The position numbers and the translations under genes were made by a program. Source: Heligmosomoides polygyrus polygyrus (lineage: Eukaryota; Nematoda; Chromadorea; Rhabditida; Heligmosomidae). Taken from it: a DNA stretch of 64,000 nucleotides. The stretch is taken from the NCBI GenBank assembly GCA_947396885.1, contig OX377202.1, forward strand, positions 106,080,198 to 106,144,197, given 5' to 3'. The notes beneath the pieces were generated by a model, which was not told the DNA's origin, did not search any database, and was given only the letters and a program-made list of their open reading frames with translations. Below are positions 42,893 to 55,530 of this stretch, in pieces; position 1 is the first letter of the stretch; every line of letters begins with the position of its first letter.

Positions 42893-44990
42893 TTAGCCGA
42901 CTGGATTTCTGAGAGAGTCGTGAAGCCTACCAACGCATTTGCCACACTTCTTCGTGAAGGCCCTGAACGAGGGTGCACCACGCTTTTTTGTGTTCCTCGA
43001 GCGAGTACATAGACCGTCTGGGCTGCTCTGGCACGCAAAAGGGACGAAAGAAAACGTTGTCCCACTCGAACAAATCCACGATTAACAGGACGGCTATCGA
43101 TCAGATCAGACGAGCCTCTCCAAATGTTGTGAAGCCCTTTCAGTGGCCATTAATTTTGAGACGGAACCTCGTACGGACGCACGGACGGATTTTTACGCAT
43201 CTAGACCGGTTCGAAAGCGCTTCAAATAGAAATGTGGGCACCGTCAAATGAAGAGGAAATGCTCTGCCTTCTTCGCGAAGGCCTTCAACGAAGGATCCTG
43301 TACGCTTCTCGTGTCCCTTAAGGGATTAGAACCTCTGGGCTTTTCTGGCACGCGGAGGGGACGAAAGAAGACATTGTTCCATTCGAATAAATCCATGACC
43401 AACAGAACAGCTATCGATCAGATCGGACGGGTCTCTCCAAATATTATGAAGCCCGATCAGTGGCCATTAATTTCGAGACGGAACCTCGTACGGACGCACG
43501 GACGGATTTTTACGCATCTAGACCGGTTCGAAAGCGCTTCAAATAGAAGTGTGGGCACCGTCAAATGAAGAGGAAATGCTCTGCCTTCGTCGCGAAGGCC
43601 TTCAACGAAGGATCCTGTACGCTTCTCGTGTCCCTTAAGGGATTAGAACCTCTGGGCTACTCTGGCACGCAGAAGGGACGAAAGAAGACGTTGTCCAATC
43701 CGAACAAATCCACGATTAGCAGGACGGCTATCGATCAGATCAGACGAGTCTCTCCAAATGTTGTGAAGCCCGTTCAGTGGCCATTAATTTTGTGACGGAG
43801 CCTCGTACGGACGCACGGACGGATTTTGCGCATCTAGACCGGTTCGAAAGCGCTTCAAATAGAAGTGTGGGCACCGTCAAGTGAAGAGGAAATGCTCTGC
43901 CTTCGTCGCGAAGGCCTTCAACGAAGGATCCTGTACGCTTCTCGTGTCCCTTAAGGGATTAGAACCTCTGGGCTACTCTGGCACGCAGAAGGGACGAAAG
44001 AAGACGTTGTCCAATCCGAACAAATCCACGATTAGCAGGACGGCTATCGATCAGATCAGACGAGTCTCTCCAAATGTTGTGAAGCCCGTTCAGTGGCCAT
44101 TAATTTTGTGACGGAGCCTCGTACGGACGCACGGACGGATTTTGCGCATCTAGACCGGTTCGAAAGCGCTTCAAATAGAAGTGTGGGCACCGTCAAATGA
44201 AGAGGAAATGCTCTGCCTTCGTCGCGAAGGCCTTCAACGAAGGATCCTGTACGCTTCTCGTGTCCCTTAAGGGATTAGAACCTCTGGGCTACTCTGGCAC
44301 GCAGAAGGGACGAAAGAAGACGTTGTCCAATCCGAACAAATCCACGATTAGCAGGACGGCTATCGATCAGATCAGACGAGTCTCTCCAAATGTTGTGAAG
44401 CCCGTTCAGTGGCCATTAATTTTGTGACGGAGCCTCGTACGGACGCACGGACGGATTTTGCGCATCTAGACCGGTTCGAAAGCGCTTCAAATAGAAGTGT
44501 GGGCACCGTCAAATGAAGAGGAAATGCTCTGCCTTCTTCGCGAAGGCCTTCAACGAAGGATCCTGTACGCTTCTCGTGTCCCTCAAGGGGTTAGAACCTC
44601 TGGGCTACTCTTGCACGCCGAAGGGACGAAAGAAGACGTTGTCCAATTCGAACAAATCCACGATTAGCAGAACGGCTATCGATCAGATCGGACGAGTCTC
44701 TCCAAATATTATGAAGCCCGATCAGCGGCCATTAATTTTGAGACGGAACCTCGTACGGACGCACGGACGGATTTTTACGCATCTAAACCGGTTCGAAAGC
44801 GCTTCGAATAGGAATGTGGGCATCGTCAAATGAAGAGGAAATGATCTGCGTTCCTCACGAAGACCCTGAACGCTTCTCGTGTCCATTAAGCGATGAGAAC
44901 CTCCGGGCTACTCTGGCACGCGGAAGGGGCGTTCAGGATCCTTCGTTCAGTGTCTTCACGAAGAGGTCACGGCATGTCTTCTTTATTTGG
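42893..44990 (+). repeat. Tandem array C, 316-bp units
   Basis: The junction word GTGGGCACCGTCAAATGAAG or close variants recurs at intervals of 316 bases (43232, 43548, 43864, 44180, 44496, 44812). Three middle units are almost identical. Each unit carries GGCCATTAATTTYG and GTACGGACGCACGGACGG. 316 is not a multiple of 3 and every unit restarts its own short frame, so it is not coding. Confidence 0.88.
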
Positions 44991-45365
44991 CGATGCCCAT
45001 ATTCCTATTTGAAGCGCTTTCGAACCGGTCTAGATGCGTAAAAATCAGTCCGTGCGCCCGTACGAGGTTCCGCCTCAAAATTAGTGGCCGTTGAACGCGC
45101 TTCACAATACTTGAAGAGACTCGTCCGATCTGATCGATAGCCGTCCTTTTAATCATGGATTTGTTCGAATGGAACAACGTCTTATTTCGTCCCTTCTGCA
45201 TGCCGGAATAGCCCAGAGGTTCTACTCGCTTGAGGGGCCCAAGAAGACGTTGTTCTAGCAGAGGAAATCCACGTTTAACGGCCGGTTTTTGGACGAATTC
45301 CTCTAAATGTTGCGATGCCTGTCCAGCGGCCATTAATTTCGAGACAGAGCACGGTACAGACGCAC
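44985..45365 (-). repeat. Inverted unit of array C
   Basis: GAAGCGCTTTCGAACCGGTC and GATCGATAGCCGTCC run in reverse orientation to the preceding units. More diverged than the central units. Confidence 0.72.
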
Positions 45366-45900
45366 GGACGGAGTTTTCTGCATATAGACGGCAATGATTA
45401 AAAAGAATTCAAATAGGTGTTGAGCCCATACGAGGGGAAATATGGGCATAGCCATATAGAAAGGCTTGACTGCCTGATTGATTGATGACTGACTTCTTCC
45501 TAAAAACCCGTGACAAAAGATACAAACTTTTTGACGTCCCTCAGGCGAAGAGAACCTCTGGGCAACTCTGGCACGCGACAGGGACGAATAAAGACATTGT
45601 CACGCTCGTGTAAAACCACAATGAATCTGAGGGCCCTTGATCGGATGATTCTTGGACGGATCTCTCTAAATGTTGTGATGTCTGTCGGGCGGCCATTAAT
45701 TCTGCATGGACCGCGGACAGACACACGGTCAGATTTTCCCACAGATGCACGCGGAGCTCGTTGAACACTAAACGAAGGCAGCTAAGAAGAGAGGAAATGC
45801 TCATGTTTTTCCCAAATGAACAACGAACTGGACGGCCTAAATGCCAAAGTAGCCCAGTGGGAGGACCCACTGGGCTACTTTGGCACGCGACAAGGAGCAG
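45366..45900 (+). repeat. Degenerate array C unit(s) and hairpin
   Basis: GAACCTCTGGGCAACTCTGG and GGCGGCCATTAATTCTGC mark a diverged unit. 45843-45884 is a perfect hairpin with 19-bp arms (GCCAAAGTAGCCCAGTGGG) and loop AGGA. Confidence 0.62.
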
Positions 45901-46475
45901 TTGAAGTCTCTACAGTGGCGCAATGGATGTAGCAAACGCAAAGGAAAAGTCGAGAATGTACAGCTGCAGGTTTGAAAACAACCACGAATAGTTATTCCTC
46001 ATTCATCCATGCCATCAAAACACCGTATTGTATTCGGCTTCGATGGAATTTGTCAGACCTTCAGCTGAAAACGAAAACAGACGAACCCACACGAATGCTG
46101 CAGCATGCGTTCTACATCTGTAAGTCGATTTTTTCCCTCAAAAATGGGAATTTATCATTTTTCACCAATTAAAATAGCGTATTTTGATCTTCAGGAGGTG
46201 GTCCCAAATGGCACGATCCTCGGATAGAACTCTGAGTTTAAGCTTCCAAGAAAATAACTCCAACGGCGCAACCATAGGCCACTATGAAATTAACCGAAAT
46301 ATTTCATTAGATTTATTAAATATTTCAAGTAACGATGAAAAATTGCGAAATAAACGAGATGAAGACATCATTCAACCAGTCGTTCGTCTTCTGCTTCAAG
46401 AAGCGACCAGGATAGCCTCAGGAGATCCGACGTTACACATTCAGACGACGTCGTAAGCAGCGTACGCAGCCGAGG
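45901..46475. other. Unassigned DNA downstream of the tetraspan-like gene
   Basis: A plus-strand frame 46184-46456 has no recognised motif. Reverse-strand TTAATAAAT at about 46312-46320 could serve as a poly(A) signal for the minus-strand gene. Confidence 0.35.
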
Positions 46476-49400
46476 GTCACAACGACGGCAACTGAAACCG
46501 GAGGCCGTTAGAGCATCGCCTGAACTGTCGTTTATACTCTGACGCCGAGCGACACGACACGATGTCATGTACCGTCGGCAACAGAGGTATAAACGGGCCT
46601 TAGAGTCCAGATAATGTGGAACTTGGCTCCAGAAAGCGTCACAAAGTCGACACCCACCGTCAGCGACTGCTCCTTGCGAAAATACTGTGCACAACGGACG
46701 ACAATCACCAGAAACCAACTGTGAATGAACACCGTGACCGCATAGACCATCGCTCCAAACAGCGCCACGAATGTGATCACTGAAAAGCTCGAAAATGTTC
46801 AGAAAGGCCTCTTATTAACCGCTGGAGCGGTTGGCCATCTAATAGACTTAGGAGGTTTCCATACTTCCACAGCGGTGCGGCAACCTCGATGCGCTGCGCC
46901 GACTTAATCTGCGATGCGAATCGTTGACTACAGTACCCAAGAAATTCCGTCAAATAACGTGTGTGTTGCGTACGGAGGGGTTGTTAGGCCCCGTTTATAC
47001 TTCGTCGCGGCGCGACGCGATGGCCACGCAATGAGGCCAAATTGATCGATCGCGTCGCACAATCAATATGGCCACTATACGTGGCGTCGCGTCGCGCCGC
47101 GACGAAGTATAAACGGGGCCTTAGTGCGATACTGAAAAATCGATGTCGATGCCGACCCTGGTTGACGCACTGCCACCACTTGTGCCACCAAAAATCAATT
47201 GATATTAATCAATCAATCAATCAATCAATCAATACCGCGAATTTAGTTCCAATACCCGCTTATGGCGGAGTGGCGTTCTACCCCCCGCCCTTTAAACAGA
47301 GGCGTGGCAAATGTCTGCGTCTCCACTATCTCGTAAGGCAGCCACTGGACTCTCGAGCAAGCCCAGGGGTTGGGGGGTGGGCGGGCCAGGGGGACGAGGG
47401 TGTAGAACGCTCGACCCCCCCCCCCCCCCGACCCGTTTATACCTCCTACTATACTGATTGATGGCGTCGCTCGGTCAATTTGGCCGCCATATGTGGCGTC
47501 ACGTCTCTCGGCGTTGAAGTATAAACGGAACCTAAAAGGAGGGACCACTATGCTATCCGAGCCTTGCCTCGTTCCACCACTACAAAAACATGGGTGATTG
47601 CAATCAGACACTGTCGATTCAAAGGTCGTCGATACTCAATCAATAAAATCAATACCAATCATATAACGAATAACCGGCCGTAGCTCTAGGCAGGTCAATC
47701 ATCTATGTATATGGATCAATACCGAATGGTGATTAGCAGCAACAAGCATACTGTCAGTGTCAATCAATACAAAAACTAGATAATACCAATTAGTCGGAAA
47801 GAAAAGATCATTACCAGTTAATCAATACCAATCAATACAAATTAGGCATGCACAATCAATTTCAATCAATATCGGTCTACACGTTTTAATACTAGCAAAG
47901 GCATTTGATATGAACTAGCCGATAATTGTCGTCATGGTCAGTCGATACCAATCGATATGTAATAGATCAATACTAATAAGTCTAGAGTGGGCAGTAGCAT
48001 TCAATCAATACTAATCAGTACCGATTACATGGGATCGCGTTCAACCCACTCTAGTCAATACAGCTCAATACTACCAATCGATACAAATCAGCCATCAGTA
48101 TAGCCAATCAATGCCCGTTTATACAAAACAACACAGCGCTTAATCAATACCAATCAATATAGACAAATTGATGGTTACAATCGGTAGCATTCAATGAAAC
48201 TCAATATCGATTCGTCAACAATAGCCTTGGCCTAATTATCCGTGATTCAATACGAGCAATAAAACTTAATGCCGATCGATCGGCTGTACTCGATAGCTGT
48301 CAATCAATACTCATCAATACTGACCTATTCCGATTAGTCGTCAATAGCCCTTGGCGGCCTGCCAGCATAAATCAATACAAATCAATACAAATCAGTATAG
48401 ACTGATTCCTTCGTTCTTTCCATTTTACCTATTTTATTACTTTACCTTAGTCAATTGATTTAGAATTAATCAATAGCAATCGATTGAAGTACTCTTTGGA
48501 TGCAGTTAGCTGCCAATCAATACTGACCTATAGCCCTCAGCGGTAGTCCAGCACTAAGTAATGTGACTGGTGGCTAGTCAATAGCAATCAATAAAAATCA
48601 ATTCAGGTCCATAGTCATTGCAATTTTATTTATCCACTTTATTTACTACGACCGATAGAAACGAAAAAACTGTCACATGTCATGTCTGTGACACGTCAGC
48701 CTTCAGCACTCCAACATAGCTACTGGGCATTCATATTTTGTCCAAGAGACCTCGACTTTGTTCTTATTTCGCTCGATCTAATCTTTCTCAACATCTAAGG
48801 CCCCGTTTATACTTCGTCGCGGCGCGACGCGATGGCCACGCAATAAGGCCAAATTGATCGATCGCGTCGCACAATCTATATGGACACTATACGTGGCGTC
48901 GCGTCGCGCCGCGACGAAGTACAAACGGGGCCTAATCCGTCGATAGTGCATATTGAATGACAGTAGAACCACTACCTGTACGTGTCGTGACGTCAAAATA
49001 CTTCGATATCGATTGAACATGGCCGGCGAGGAAAACTTCGATTTGTTCGCCGGCATACGATGTCGGATCGATGACGGCCGACGCGTAGAACGCGGTCAGG
49101 AGCGCGCAAAAGCTCACCGTCACGATCTGAATAGATCACAAAAATTGTGGATGAAAATCAAAAATATTCCTTAAAACTATTGGACATTGCGACATCTAGA
49201 ATCCCCAAAGAGCTCTCAGATAGAAAAAACTCACTAAATAAATAAAATTAAATTTTAGTTTCAAAATTTTATCCGTTGAAATCGATCTGTATGTTGACCT
49301 ACATAAGCACTGCTTACATGCTATAAAATCTGTCCAATTTTTATTACACTGACGTGGTTCCCACATCACTGGTCAATTCTGTTAAAAATTCAATAGTATC

Positions 49401-52400
49401 GATCGATATTCATTTTCCGATGAATACTGCCTATTATTTATCTATCTATTAGTTGCACGATTCCCACTTCAAGCAATTATTAATGGGCAGAGATTGATAA
49501 TGCCGAAACGAGATATGGACCACATCAAGCAGCCATTAATTTCGCGCGGACAGACGCACATACAGCAGATGTGACTAGTGAAAGAATTAGCTCTCCTTCG
49601 CTCTTCTAATTACACACTCATGTGAGATGATAGAAATCGATCTATAATGTGATTGCATGCTGCGAAATCCGTCCGGTAACCATTAGAATCACATGGTTCC
49701 CATTAACTGGTCAGTTTTGGCAAAATTCGGCAGCATCGATCGATATTCATCGAACGATCAACAGTATCTGTTAGTTGCATGATTCCCATATCAAACGATT
49801 AGTCATGGGCAGAGATTAATAGCGCCGAAATGAGATATGGAACACTTCTAGCGGCCATTAATTTCGCGCGGATGGACGCACATACAGAAGATGTAACGAG
49901 GAACGAAGGAGCTCTTATTCGCTCTCCTATTTACCCGCTCATATAGGTCGGTCGACCCACTGATTACCCAATCGATATTATTGTTTACATGTTGTTTTTG
50001 TCCAGTAGCCATCATACTCACTCGCTTCCCATATCAATCGGTCAGTTCCACAATATCGATCGATATTGATTGGTCAATCAATATTATCATTATGCTATGA
50101 CCCCCATTTCCAGCGATTAACGCAAAGGAGAGATTCGTAATGCCGAAGCAAAGATATGGACCACGTCTAGCGGCCATTAATTTCGCGCGGATGCACGCAC
50201 ATACAGTAGATATGTGACTAGTGAACTGATTAGCTTTCCTTCATTCTTCTATTTAACGCTCATATGGGTCGACAGAAATCAATAGAAGAATGAAGGAAAA
50301 CTAATCAATTCACTAGTCACATATCTACTGTATGTGCGTGCGTCCGCGCGAAATTAATGGCCGCTAGACGTGGTCCATATCATATCTGCTGATTGCCTAA
50401 TCGATATTGTTCAGACGTGGCGAAATTTTTTCAATAGCCATCATACTCACTCGCTTCCCATATCAACTGGTCAGTCCCACAATATCGATCGATATTGATT
50501 GGTCATTCGATATTATCATTATGCTATGACTCCCACTTCCGGCGATTAAACCAAGGGAAAGATTCGTAATGCCGAAGCTGAGATATGGGCAACGTCCAGC
50601 GACCATTAATTTCGCGCGGACGCACACACGTGCAGTAGATATGTGACTAATGTACTAATTAGAGCTCCTTCGCTCTCCTATCGACTCACTCATGTGAGGC
50701 GATAGAAATCTATCTACAATGACGGAATATTGATTGCTCTGAAATCTGTCCGATAAGATGAATAATGTCGAAACGAGATGAAGACCACGACGAGCGGCCA
50801 TTAATTTCGCGCGTACGGACGCACATACAGCAGATGTGACTAGTGAACTGACTAACTCTCCTTCGCTCTTCTAATTACTCGCTCATATGAGACGATAGGA
50901 ATCGATCTTTAATGACTGATTATTGATTGCATGCTGTGAGATCCGTTCGGTAACCATTAAAATTACATGGTTACCATCAACTGGTTAATTTTTGGCAAAA
51001 CTCGATGCCTAGTCGATCGATATTCATTGAGCGATCAACAGTGTCTATCAGTTGCATAATTCGCACTTCAACGAATAGTCCTGGGCAGAGATTAATAACA
51101 CCAAAGCGAGATATGGATCACTTTTAGCGGCCATTAATTTCGCGCGGACGGGCGAACATACAATAGATGTGACTTGTGACAATTAGTTCCCCTTCGCTCT
51201 TCTATTCAACGCTCACACGGGTCGATAGGAATCGATCGATGCTGATTGCCCAATCGATATTGTTCAGATGTGGGGAAATTTTTCCAGTAGCCATCATACT
51301 CACGTGGTTCCCATATCAACTGGTCAAGTCCATAACATCGATCGATATTGATTGATCAATCAATATTATCGCTATACTATGATTCCCACTCCCAGCGATT
51401 AACCCTAAGGAGAGATTCGTAATGCCGAAGCTAAGATATGGGCAACGTCCACTAATTTCGGCCACTAATTTCGCGCGGACGCACGCACGTGCAGTAGATA
51501 TGTGACTAGTGAACTAATTAAAGATCCTTCGCTCTCCTATCGACTCACTCATGTGACGCGATAGAAATCTATCTACAATGACTGAATATTGATCGCTCTG
51601 AAATCTGTCCGATAACCATCAGACTCACGTCGTTCCCACCATAGCTGGTCAATTTTGGCAAAATTCGACAGTATCCATCGATAACCTTTGCCCGATTAAT
51701 ATTGTCTATTAGTTGCATTACTCCCCCCTCAAACGACTGGTCTTGAGCAGAGATGAATAACGTCGAAACGAGATACAGACCACGACGAGCGGCCATTAAT
51801 TTCTCGTGGACGGACGCATATACAGCAGATGTGACTAGTGAACTAACTAACTCTCTTTCGCTCTCCTATTTACTCACTCATACGGGTCGAGAGAAATCGA
51901 TCGATACTGGTTCTCCAATCGATATAGTTCACATGTTGAGAAATGTGTTCAGTAGCCATCAAGCTCGCGTGGTCCCCATATGAATTGGTCAATTCCACAA
52001 TATCGATCAATATTGATTGGGCGACCAGCTTACCGTTACATAAATTCTATTTCTGGCGACTAACCAAAGGAGAAATCCGTAATGCCGAAATTGAGGTGTG
52101 CAGCACATCGAGTGGCCACGGACGTTTAATTTCGCGCGGACGGACGCACATACAGCAGATGTGACTAGTGAGCTAAATAGCTGTCCTTCACTCACCGACC
52201 AAATGTAAGATGTGAAGCATGTCGAGTGGCCATTAATTTTGAGCGGATGGACATGCAGACGTCGCAAATAAAAATTCTACTAATCCTTTGATTTTTAAGC
52301 AATTTTGCTTATTATCGATCAATTGCAGGCTAAATGTTTGTGCGTCAACTATGACTTACACTGATTATGGTGAACGGCTGAAGAAACGCCGGTTGCTCTC

Positions 52401-52754
52401 TGACCACTCCATACACCAGACAAAGAACAGCAATCGTGTCCGACACCAAAAAGAGCAGTTGCCAATTCCATTGAACCTGCAGTGATCAATAAAATCAATA
52501 AATCGATGACACATTCACAGTGCACAAACTGTTATGTAGTGCAGTTGCATTGGATCGGTTTCTGATTGACTACTATCCTAGCGTTTTTGTCAGCAAATTT
52601 CAGGTGCCTTGATGGCGAACGGTTATTGATTTATTGATCGATTAACTGCTCAGTAGAACGATATAAACGCAACCTCGTTCGACTTAAACAGTCGTATTCC
52701 CAAGTTCGAAACGATCATTGTGGCGTAGAAGATCGCCACACCATAGACGCCATT
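46476..52754 (-). CDS. Tetraspan-like membrane protein, 3' exons; family not identified
   Basis: Three exons fit by splice sites and phase: 52754-52674 (27 codons, NGVYGVAIFYATMIVSNLGI then RLFKSNE), 49126-48976 (IVTVSFCALLTAFYASAVID, a loop with SYAGEQIEVFLAGHVQSISK, then YFDVTTRT) and 46779-46658 (VITFVALFGAMVYAVTVF, then IHSWFLVIVVRCAQYFRKEQ). A last exon from the acceptor at 46490 would end almost at once (LPSL, stop 46476-46478). Three hydrophobic helices with a loop before the last, and an aromatic/Cys-rich end of the last helix, resemble LAPTM-like four-helix proteins, but this is tentative. 5' exons are not found. Introns of 3.5 and 2.2 kb are mostly tandem repeats and MITEs, an odd setting for an intact reading frame. 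Confidence 0.6.
46528..46602. mobile_element. MITE1, short copy
   Basis: TCGTTTATACTCTGACGCCG and AGGTATAAACGGGCC, TTA at the right end. Internally deleted. In the last putative intron of the tetraspan-like gene. Confidence 0.55.
46987..47120. mobile_element. MITE1, near-perfect copy
   Basis: Ends GGCCCCGTTTATACTTCGTC and GACGAAGTATAAACGGGGCC exactly inverted, with TTA on both sides (46984-46986, 47121-47123). Nearly identical to 48799-48932, so recently active. Confidence 0.85.
47200..48650. repeat. AATCAATA-rich degenerate repeat (intron)
   Basis: Pure (AATC)n at 47206-47234, then more than 1 kb of CAATCAATACCAATCAATA-like words. 47415-47429 is a run of 15 C, a likely length-uncertain base run. 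Intron between the last two confident exons of the tetraspan-like gene. Confidence 0.7.
47431..47532. mobile_element. MITE1, diverged copy
   Basis: Left CCCGTTTATACCTCC next to the poly-C run; right CGTTGAAGTATAAACGGAAC followed by TAA. The left end is rearranged. Confidence 0.55.
48799..48932. mobile_element. MITE1, near-perfect copy
   Basis: Ends GGCCCCGTTTATACTTCGTC and GACGAAGTACAAACGGGGCC, TAA on both sides (48796-48798, 48933-48935). It stops about 40 bases before the exon at 48976. Confidence 0.85.
49440..52270 (+). repeat. Tandem array D, ~320-330-bp units
   Basis: GGCCATTAATTTCGCGCGGA or close variants occur near 49535, 49855, 50172, 50600, 50797, 51128, 51458, 51790, 52125 and 52230, and once inverted at 50343-50375. 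Each is followed by GACGCACATACAGCAGATGT and CCTTCGCTCTTCTAATTA. ATCGATCGATATTGATTGG also recurs once per unit. Fills an intron of the tetraspan-like gene. Confidence 0.82.
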
Positions 52755-53247
52755 CTGAACATTGCCCACATGAATGTCTCAAAATCAATAAATCGATAGA
52801 CAAATTGATTTGGCTACCTTGATTCGTACGAAACTACAGCAGCATCTATACGTGTTCTCATCTTGATCGGACAGCGACGATAGGCTCATGCTTGCACCAT
52901 TCTGTAGCCTTAAATCAAATGGTCCGCAAGCGCCATTGATTTCATCCATGTGAAAATCGATACTATTGATCGATATTGATTAGATGCATATTTCTTCTAT
53001 CCAATGAACCACCGCCACTCCAGTCTCCAGTGCAGTCAATAATGGGCAAGATTTGATGAAAGACATCAAGTGGACGACAATTTCGCGCGAACTCACGGAC
53101 AGACACACGGACAGACTAATTCTTTTACATGTAACTGCTGGGAAACGGAGCTAAAAGCGACGAGTAATGCAAGGAACGCAACAAGGAGCCGCAACGACCG
53201 GTGGTGGTGGTGGTGGTGGACGACGTCGACGACGGACAGATGACCGA

Positions 53248-53530
53248 CCGGACAGTGGTGTGCTGCCCGGCGACGGCGGCGCTTCGGTAATCGTCTGCTC
53301 AAACATGAAACGACGAAACGAACGTCAGAGAAGGCGGAAATCGTGGACGAAGCGCGGATACGCAGACGTACCTCGGACGACTTTGCACCTTCGCCGAGTC
53401 CCATTTCTCGTCCGTTCCACGATTCGCTCGGAGGATACTATAAAAAACCCCTCCGGGAAGGAGGGCGGATTCCTGGACGTTGCGCCTCATTGAATTCACG
53501 ATCGATTCGGGGGTCACGAATAACGATTTC
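53248..53530 (+). CDS. Possible plus-strand coding exon, unidentified
   Basis: After a stop at 53245-53247 the frame reads FGNRLLKHETTKRTSEKAEI, VDEARIRRRTSDDFAPSPSP and ISRPFHDSLGGYYKKPLREG. The Ser/Pro-rich, charged composition is protein-like and contrasts with the repeats around it. No family recognised and no partner exon proven; a GTATCACG donor-like site follows at ~53533. The overlapping poly-Gly frame starting at 53167 is in a different frame. Confidence 0.25.
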
Positions 53531-53619
53531 TAGGTATCACGTGGTTTCACGTCGCACTCTTCTTTGTCCTGACCGATGGAGAGAACCTCCAAAACGACGC
53601 AGGAGTGAAATAATCGCCT

Positions 53620-55530
53620 CTATTCATATTACGTCCGTTAGTCCTTTCGTGCATCCGCGCAAAATTAATGGCCAATTAATCGATGTTATCGATTTTTAGG
53701 AAGTGAGCGCGATTGTGATGACCACTGGGCAGGGCATGATGACATTCCACTGATCCTGGCCCTGACACTTGAAGGCGCTTAAAAAAGGGAAAATGACGGA
53801 AGAATGGGGTGACTGCTTCTACCTATGTTATCCGACTGTTGGTACTTCCGTGCATCCACGCAAAATTAATGACCGTTGAATCGCTTCCCCAATTTATCGA
53901 TTTATCGATCTTCAGTAGGATTTTCAGTAGATTTTCAGTGGACAGGGATGCAGCAGGGACAATCGATCCATATTATCGATTTTTCCAATATTAAGCATGT
54001 GGGGTGGCTTTCACACGGATATGAATGTCCGAATGAATCCACAAAATCAGTCAGCTGATCAACATCCGAGAAAAATCGGAGTGACTGCTTCTGTTCATAC
54101 TATCCTCCGTTGGTCCTTCCGTGTATCTATGCAAAATTAATGGCCGTTGATCATTTTTTCAGTCGATTGACGCTTTCTATTTTCAGTGAGCGAACGCGAA
54201 TGTGAGGGCCGCTGGACGGGGAAGAATGACGTTCCACTGATTTCTTCCCCGACACCTGGAGGCGCGTGAAGGAGTGTGGAAGCTTGGAGGAAAAAATTAC
54301 GTGATAATGAAGTTTTCGCCTCTATTTATTTGACCCGTACGCTGGTCCCTTCGTGCATCCGCGCAAAAATAATAGCCGTTGAATTTCTCAGTCAACTGAT
54401 GCTATCGATTTACGGTAGGTGAGCGCAAAAATGACGGTTGATGCCACTTAGCAAGAGACATCGATCAATACTATCGATTTCTCCGATCTTAACCATATGG
54501 TGTGGATCTCACACGGATATGAAGGCCGGAACAAATCCCCAAAACCAGTCAGCTGGAAAGGAGTATGGACATGAGGGCTTCAAAGTTGAAGGAGTATGGA
54601 CTCGAGGGCTTCAAAGGAAATATGACAAAAGAATGAAGTGATCGCCCCTATTCATTATCTGTCCGTTGGTCCTTCCTTGCATCCGCGCAAAATTAATGGC
54701 CGTTGAATCACTTCCCCAACATGTTATCGATCTTCAGCAAGTGGGAGCGAATATGCTGGCCGCTGAACAGGCTGCACAACGAACGAAAAGAATCGATCAA
54801 TGTTATCGATTTTTCCGAAATTCACTACATGGTGGAACTCTCCTACGAAAATGAAGTCCGGAATAAATCCCCAAAATCAGTTAGCTGGTCAACATCGGAG
54901 AATAACTATTGACTCCTTGGATGAAGCCCCAGACAGTAGTGGTGAGTTCAGTCGCTAGGCCAGCATTTGTACATTCCAGTGTGCACACAAAACAGCTAGT
55001 TCGTCCGTTTGTTCGTCTCTGTGTCCGTCAGTTCGTCCGTCCACACAACAATTCGTGGCAAGGCATTATCGACTTCCGCTCAGCATCAACCGTTTGAGTT
55101 CGACGTTGTAGAAGTACGATGGTGGGAAGACACGCACCACAGCATGCGAACATTATCGAGCGACTAGTCAATCAATATCGATCGATATTATCGAGTTTAA
55201 AGGGGAGATGCCCTTTGAAGTTGGAATCGCGCGAGTTTCAAGGGGAGCTGAATAATATTTATAACGAGCAAACCATATCGATCAATATTATCGACTTTTC
55301 TCACAATTGGGCCGACAAATGCAGTTGCATTGGAAGTATCGATCGGTCGATCAATATCAACTGTCCATGTGGTCTTTCCGGATGAGGACCCGACCGGTAG
55401 TCAAATCGACCGCTAGACCGGCTCTTGCTCGACAGAGCTCTTGATCGACAGAGCAAATTAGTTGTTGGTTGCTCTGAACTAGTTTCTAGTTTCGGACGCA
55501 CGTCCGCGCAAAATTAATGACCGCTAAACT
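53620..55530 (-). repeat. Tandem array E, irregular 200-330-bp units
   Basis: Reverse-orientation core: GCGCAAAATTAATGGCCGTT near 53655, 54126, 54359 and 54687, with variants near 53858 and 55505. Each is preceded by GTCCTTCCGTGCATCC. ATCGATTTTTCCGA-like words recur. One unit (53690-53770) carries a short hydrophobic frame, QWNVIMPCPVVITIALTS, whose homologue near 54195-54255 reads QWNVILPRPAALTFAFAH. Confidence 0.72.

Noticed and set aside
43248..44833. Row of similar 76-106-residue plus-strand frames (KAFNEGSCTLLVSLKGLEPL type)
   Set aside because: They are one frame of a 316-bp tandem unit; 316 is not a multiple of 3, so they cannot be one protein, and no family is recognised.
47415..47429. 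Run of 15 C as a possible G-quadruplex/i-motif site
   Set aside because: A single homopolymer run with no spaced tracts; more likely a simple or mis-sized run.
53167..53493. Poly-Gly/Arg frame with ATG at 53167
   Set aside because: Driven by a GGT repeat; the more protein-like frame in the same DNA is a different one.
42893..55530. CRISPR-like repeat arrays
   Set aside because: Units are >200 bases with no short repeat/unique spacer pattern, in a eukaryotic genome; these are satellites.
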